A DNA stretch of 64,000 nt from Mytilisepta virgata. Its lineage: Eukaryota > Mollusca > Bivalvia > Mytilida > Mytilidae. A program made the translations under genes and the position numbers. The stretch is taken from the NCBI GenBank assembly GCA_028015205.1, contig CM051514.1, positions 48,314,150 through 48,378,149 on the forward strand. The letters run 5' to 3'. The notes beneath the pieces are model-generated. The model worked only from the letters and a program-made list of their open reading frames with translations. It ran no database searches and was not told the origin of the DNA. Every line of letters starts with the position of its first letter. Positions within the stretch are counted from its first letter, which is position 1. Positions 59,729 through 64,000 of the stretch are shown one piece after another.

Positions 59729-59952
59729 ACCCCTCTTTTCGTACGCAGGATTCGGGGGCCTTTTTAGAGCGTATTTCGTACGCAGACATGGTACGCGGTA
59801 CGCAACACATGCAGTATACCGTACGCAGATGCAAATTTTGGAATATTTGCACAAAATAACGGTTTTCAAACTATAATTTAAAACGTACGCTGGATTCAAG
59901 CTGTAAATTTATAGCGTATTCCGGATTCAAGGGGGAGGGGGTTATAGCCCCA
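59729..59952. repeat. foldback with repeated TACGC strings
   Basis: GGCTATAACCCCTC at 59,732 is inverted as GAGGGGGTTATAGCCC ending near 59,949. Inside, CGTACGCAGGATTC (59,740) is matched by the inverted GCGTATTCCGGATTC near the other end, and TACGC or its complement occurs repeatedly (for example GGTACGCGGTACGC). Confidence 0.7.
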
Positions 59953-60253
59953 CACTTCCGGGCTATGTACTAATACTCTATATGCAGTCGGTAAATTCTC
60001 CCCAAATCCCTTATTTTTCTATCGTCCTCACTTTTTTTGATATTTCTTCCTCGCTTGCAATTCGTTGATAAATAATCTTAAATGGTTATTTTTAATTCTC
60101 TTGGCCGACGATGATGTTCGTTAACATCGACTCACTGTCCGACTGTTGTTCGTTAACATCGACTGTTTTTGATATATAACTAGTTGGCCTTATTTTTGTA
60201 TATTACAATTGAAGAACAACTGAAGGTCACGTTTTTTTTTATGGAAATAATGC

Positions 60254-60323
60254 AATTTTTCCGTTCCCGTTTCCGTATTCCGTTTCCGTTTCCATTCCGT
60301 TTTCGCCTTTTAGTAACACCCGT
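60254..60323 (-). repeat. GGAAAC-rich repeat block, inverted copy
   Basis: Reverse complement of the block at 32,103-32,168: TTCCGTTCCCGTTTCCG.. ending CGCCTTTTAGTAACACCC. Confidence 0.7.
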
Positions 60324-60564
60324 TGCTATTACAAACATTGCTATTTCACTGAACTAAGCGACCGTTCTATTTATAGCTGGGTTTCTACAATAACACTTAT
60401 TGTGTATTTCAAAATACATCACACAAACAGATGGAGTGATTGTCAAGTATCGTGCTACGCACGACCTTTCATTTGATTGGTTGTTATTTCTGCAATTGAT
60501 TAAATTTCTATATTAAGCATAGGGGTTTATAAGTTATAAGTAACTGAGTTATAAATTTCTGAGT

Positions 60565-60612
60565 TCTGGTCATTTATGCCGTTATTTTATCCTTCGCTAG
60601 CGCTCAGGGTAA
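60565..60612. repeat. hairpin with GC-rich tip
   Basis: GTTATTTTATCC and GGTAAAATAAAAG flank TTCGCTAGCGCTCA, the same architecture as the hairpin at 7,044-7,150. Confidence 0.55.
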
Positions 60613-61325
60613 AATAAAAGGCATTTTTTTCATTTATAGCAATAAGCAAGTGTATGCCAATTTCGATGCATATTTTGCAATAATAGCTGGTGTCTTTTTT
60701 ACACTTCTTGTATGCCAAGAATACAAAGTATATTTGGTTCTGAGCCAAACCACAGTGTGGGAGCGGAAATGAACATGCATGTTTTCTGTCAGTTGTTAAG
60801 TTGCGATTTTGTATAGCAGCAAATCGGTCACTTGCAAGGAAGATCGCTCATACTTAATAACAGATTTTTTAATTTTACACAGATTTTATGGAAATTTTAG
60901 GCATGTTTGCCTCCTTTGACACTTGGCCGTTTACATGCCTATAAAATTACATGAACATATTTTCACAAATATGATTAATATCACTTTTATCAAGCTTTGA
61001 TCACGATGCTTCTAACATTTAGTGTTTGAAATTTTGACTTTAAAACTGAATAAGTAAAAAATGGTAAGAAATAAGCAGGTATTCTTTAGATTATCCAAAA
61101 GTCAATTCATTTTTATACCCTAAAACCAAATTTTATCGAATTATTTGCCTATAAAATGAAGTAAATTACTTGCAAACAAACAACGCATCATTTCTCTAAC
61201 TGTATAGGTGCTTGTATGTGTACTGTATAGGCGCTTGCAATTTTTTTGTATAGTCACTTGTTGCAATATAATGTACTTAGAATATAATATGGGGTTATTT
61301 CATGAATATTAGGAAACACTGTCCG

Positions 61326-61371
61326 TAGTAGAATGTAATATCGCACGAGCTTGTGATACAATATTCTACGA
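61326..61371. repeat. imperfect palindrome
   Basis: GTAGAATGTAATATCGCACG and its near complement CTTGTGATACAATATTCTAC pair around a short centre. Confidence 0.65.
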
Positions 61372-61604
61372 AGGGACATTATTTCCCAATTTTGTGTAAT
61401 AGCGCCTTCATTGTATACCAAAGCAAATAAGACCTTCGAAGCAACCACCAAAATACCGATGAGCACTCAGTGCAATATCAGCGCTATTTTTTTGTTGTGT
61501 TTAACAAGGAATATTACATTACTATACAACAATTCATATAGCGATAGAGTATTATGCGAATGATAACATAAAATAGTCATTTCGGTAACATAGAATAATT
61601 ATTT

Positions 61605-61757
61605 AAGGAATGTTTCCAATTTTTGAACAGTTTATACGATATAACCTGGTTTGGGTCAATTTACGCATAATAAACCAGCGGTTTATGAATGCCATAAACT
61701 GACCCAAACCAGGTTATTGAAGTATAACCTGTTTAAAAATTGAAAATATTCCTTATA
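61605..61757. repeat. 153-bp foldback
   Basis: ATAACCTGGTTTGGGTCAAT and ACTGACCCAAACCAGGTTAT form the inner stem (61,639-61,716). The outer flanks (AAGGAATGTTTCCAATTTTT and AAAAATTGAAAATATTCCTT) extend the pairing. A related shorter hairpin (AAACAGTATAACC..GGTCTATACTGTT) follows at about 61,861-61,896. Confidence 0.8.
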
Positions 61758-62599
61758 ATTTAATTTCCAAACAGAAGTACAATGATCCCTTGATTCAAGA
61801 ATCAATAATGACATTGGAATTACTTTACAAGTGGCGGATTAATTAAAGACCGAACCAGGTTAAACAGTATAACCAATGTTGGTCTATACTGTTCATCCAA
61901 CCAAATTAATAGACACTAGTGGTTTTTGATACTGGCTTTATCACGTTGAATATCGGTCGAGACGAAGGCGAGACATATATTCAATTTGATGAAGTCAATA
62001 TTTAGTACATTAGTGTGTATTATTATTTTGGCGTCATAATGTATTGCATGATATTTTCGAGTCTCATGTCATGAATACTGAACTATTACATCAAAAGGAA
62101 AAAGTATGAATTGCCGATAAACTAAATTTCTCGACCTTCAGACATCAAAAGAAGGTTACTCAAATTACTGATGTATCATTATTTGCTACGCCCATTGAAC
62201 AAAGAAATAAACACAAAGTCAATGGTACAAAGTTTTTATAAATGTAAAACTCAAATTACTCGATTGGAATCCGATTAACACGCTTGCAAATTAATAGAGG
62301 TTTTCTGGAAATAAAAGACTAGGAGGTGAGAAGGAGTGAGCCATCTTTGGCAAATTTTTAAGACCAGGGTCTTTGATTTTAATTATCATAAGCGTATTCA
62401 GAATGTTATAGTAAGGTAGATTTATAACTAAATACATGTAGTAACACAAATTAACACAATTATATTTGTTATTCATACGTTATAAATGTACTTTGAGCTG
62501 CCTACTGTAGCATTAAGATTCAACTTGTAAAACTGTTTAGCCAGGGTTTTATCAGGGACAAGTTGATGTCATCACTTAGGAAATTTTACGGTCGTTATC

Positions 62600-62925
62600 A
62601 CGAATTGATTGACCGTTACAGTGTTCCAATATCTAAGATGGTGTTGGACCTGTTCCCACTATCGTAACATTTCATGTACCTCCACTGATTTGTGACTATC
62701 ACCGGATTGACTTTGTTGGACTTCACGAAAGATGTCGTATACGGAGCAGGAACTGCTTACCCGTCCGGAGCACCTGAGTTCACTCCTGGTTTTTATAGGA
62801 GTTCGTGTTGTTCATTGTTTTTTTTAGTTTTCAGTGTTTATTTGTTGTGCTTGTGGTTTTTCATTTGTCTTCCCGGATTTTGTCTGTCTAATGGATTACG
62901 TTTTTGGATTGCTCCTTAGGTACAT
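62600..62925 (+). repeat. fragment of a dispersed bivalve-type repeat
   Basis: The run from 'accggattgactttgttgg' through 'cttacccgtccggagcacctgagttcactcctgg' and the T-rich tail matches my memory of a very common mussel repeat. The 75-codon frame over it (62,692-62,919) is not considered a gene. Confidence 0.45.
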
Positions 62926-64000
62926 GTATATTTGTTCTCTTTTAATAGATCATAGTATTACACTCACAATTACACGATGTGTGTTGCGAGCAACCTGAAA
63001 CCGTGAGTGTGTGTCATATTATGACGAAATATGCATTAAACTTGTAAGATGTCAAGCAACAATACAGTGCTATCGCAAGCAACTATACAGCAAAACTTTT
63101 TGTCTTAGCAAGCACCTATACAAACCAAGTTTGTATTGTTTCACATTGATTTCAATATAGGGAATTAACGAGGCAACAAAGGAAAAATCGTATTTAACCT
63201 GAAGATTAACTGATCATTTTAGTATTAAAAATAAATATTATTGATAGGAAGGGATAAAGAAATCACGTTTACAAAGCATTTGAAGAGGCCGTGTTGTACA
63301 AACAGTAGATGATTTCGAAGCATTTTTTACTTGATATGTCTGTTATAATGTATAAATGTAGGTTTTAACAAGCATGAATGAATAACATCTTATTGGTTTA
63401 AATTCTTATCGATTTATTTCATTGAAAAATATTTTTGTAAACAGGAAAAATAGTCAAAAGCTTACCTTCCCCAAAGCGTTTATCCTTATCTAGCGCTTCA
63501 CAGAATCGCAACTCAAATGTTGAAAAAAATACTGTACCCTTCCGCTCCCACACTGTGCAAACGTACTTTATAAATAAAATACAACATCTAAATTTTGCTA
63601 CTCGGTAATGCGTGAATTCCATTTTCTAAATTTAGATTTTATTTGTAATTCTAATGTCAAATATATGGTAAAAATAAGTTAAAAAACCTGTTACCCAGGG
63701 GGGAAAACCACAGGTAAATCTTTATTACTTGCTTTATTAATAATCAATTAATTACTTACAGTATTGTCAAACATCCTTTGTAGATGCGCACTAAGGTTTT
63801 AGAAAATTTATTTTCAAAACTTGGGCCAAGAAAAGTCGTGTTTTCAATTGTGCATTTAAGTTTGTCACATAAACTCCTTTTTTATTTTTCACAGGTTGTT
63901 GATACAGAAAAAGATTTCAGAATTTTGGTTTTCAAATTCGCGGGTATTCCAGGATTGTTTCTCCATATTCATGAGCCGTATTTTTTCAAAACCTGTTAGA
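62926..64000. other. AT-rich end of window, no gene
   Basis: No supportable gene. A 71-codon frame at 63,784-63,999 runs off near the edge and crosses a possible 3' splice site (TTTTTCACAG at 63,886-63,895); it could include the start of an exon that continues beyond the window, but no family is recognisable. Confidence 0.35.

Overview
This window is eukaryotic, AT-rich and crowded with repeats. Spliced genes with GT..AG introns, tRNA-derived SINEs, a Ty3/Gypsy element, LINE remnants and a Polinton-type element all point to an animal genome. Several repeat families (the 'gaggctctcaagagcc...gctcacctgg' family, the 'attgttgcttaacgtccagt' family, and the repeat near 62.7 kb) recall sequences I associate with bivalve molluscs, mussels in particular. 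That assignment is from memory, not from a search. I find no intact, recognisable host gene; almost everything supportable is mobile DNA or its remains.

Layout. 1-4.7 kb is unassigned AT-rich DNA with one old repeat. 4.8-7.75 kb holds a LINE reverse-transcriptase remnant, a 1.5 kb retroposed copy with an intact 285-codon ORF and 13-bp target duplication, foldback elements and a tRNA-derived SINE. 7.96-9.27 kb is a 20-bp minisatellite. 10.95-17.9 kb is a decayed Ty3/Gypsy element: a tandem promoter-like array, a gag start with a helix-hairpin-helix motif, CCHC knuckle, protease, RT, RNase H and integrase, broken by stops and by a SINE with its own target duplication. 18.5-19.6 kb holds a PHD-finger ORF and another degenerate coding stretch. 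20.6-32.3 kb is repeats: a hairpin-forming 44-bp minisatellite, a SINE, a tandemly duplicated bivalve-type repeat and foldbacks.

The centrepiece is 32,335-53,844: a near-perfect palindrome with arms of about 9.5 and 12.0 kb around a 37-bp spacer. It begins AG, ends CT, and is flanked by a 6-bp direct repeat ATATTG. Each arm carries the C-terminal half of a protein-primed type-B DNA polymerase gene (broken), a six-exon proline-rich gene of unknown function and a possible secreted-protein gene. Type-B polymerase, AG termini and 6-bp target duplication are the signature of Polinton/Maverick elements. I read the palindrome as a Polinton in which one end was copied in inverted orientation from a break inside polB, like the snap-back defective genomes of protein-primed replicons, and which then integrated as a unit. 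A 2.85 kb DNA transposon (17-bp TIRs, ATT target duplication) later entered the right arm.

53.85-64 kb is again repeats: a 118-bp tandem duplication, a 598-bp solo LTR with a CTGT target duplication, a repeat with about six 160-bp internal units, several foldbacks, and scattered bivalve-type repeat fragments.
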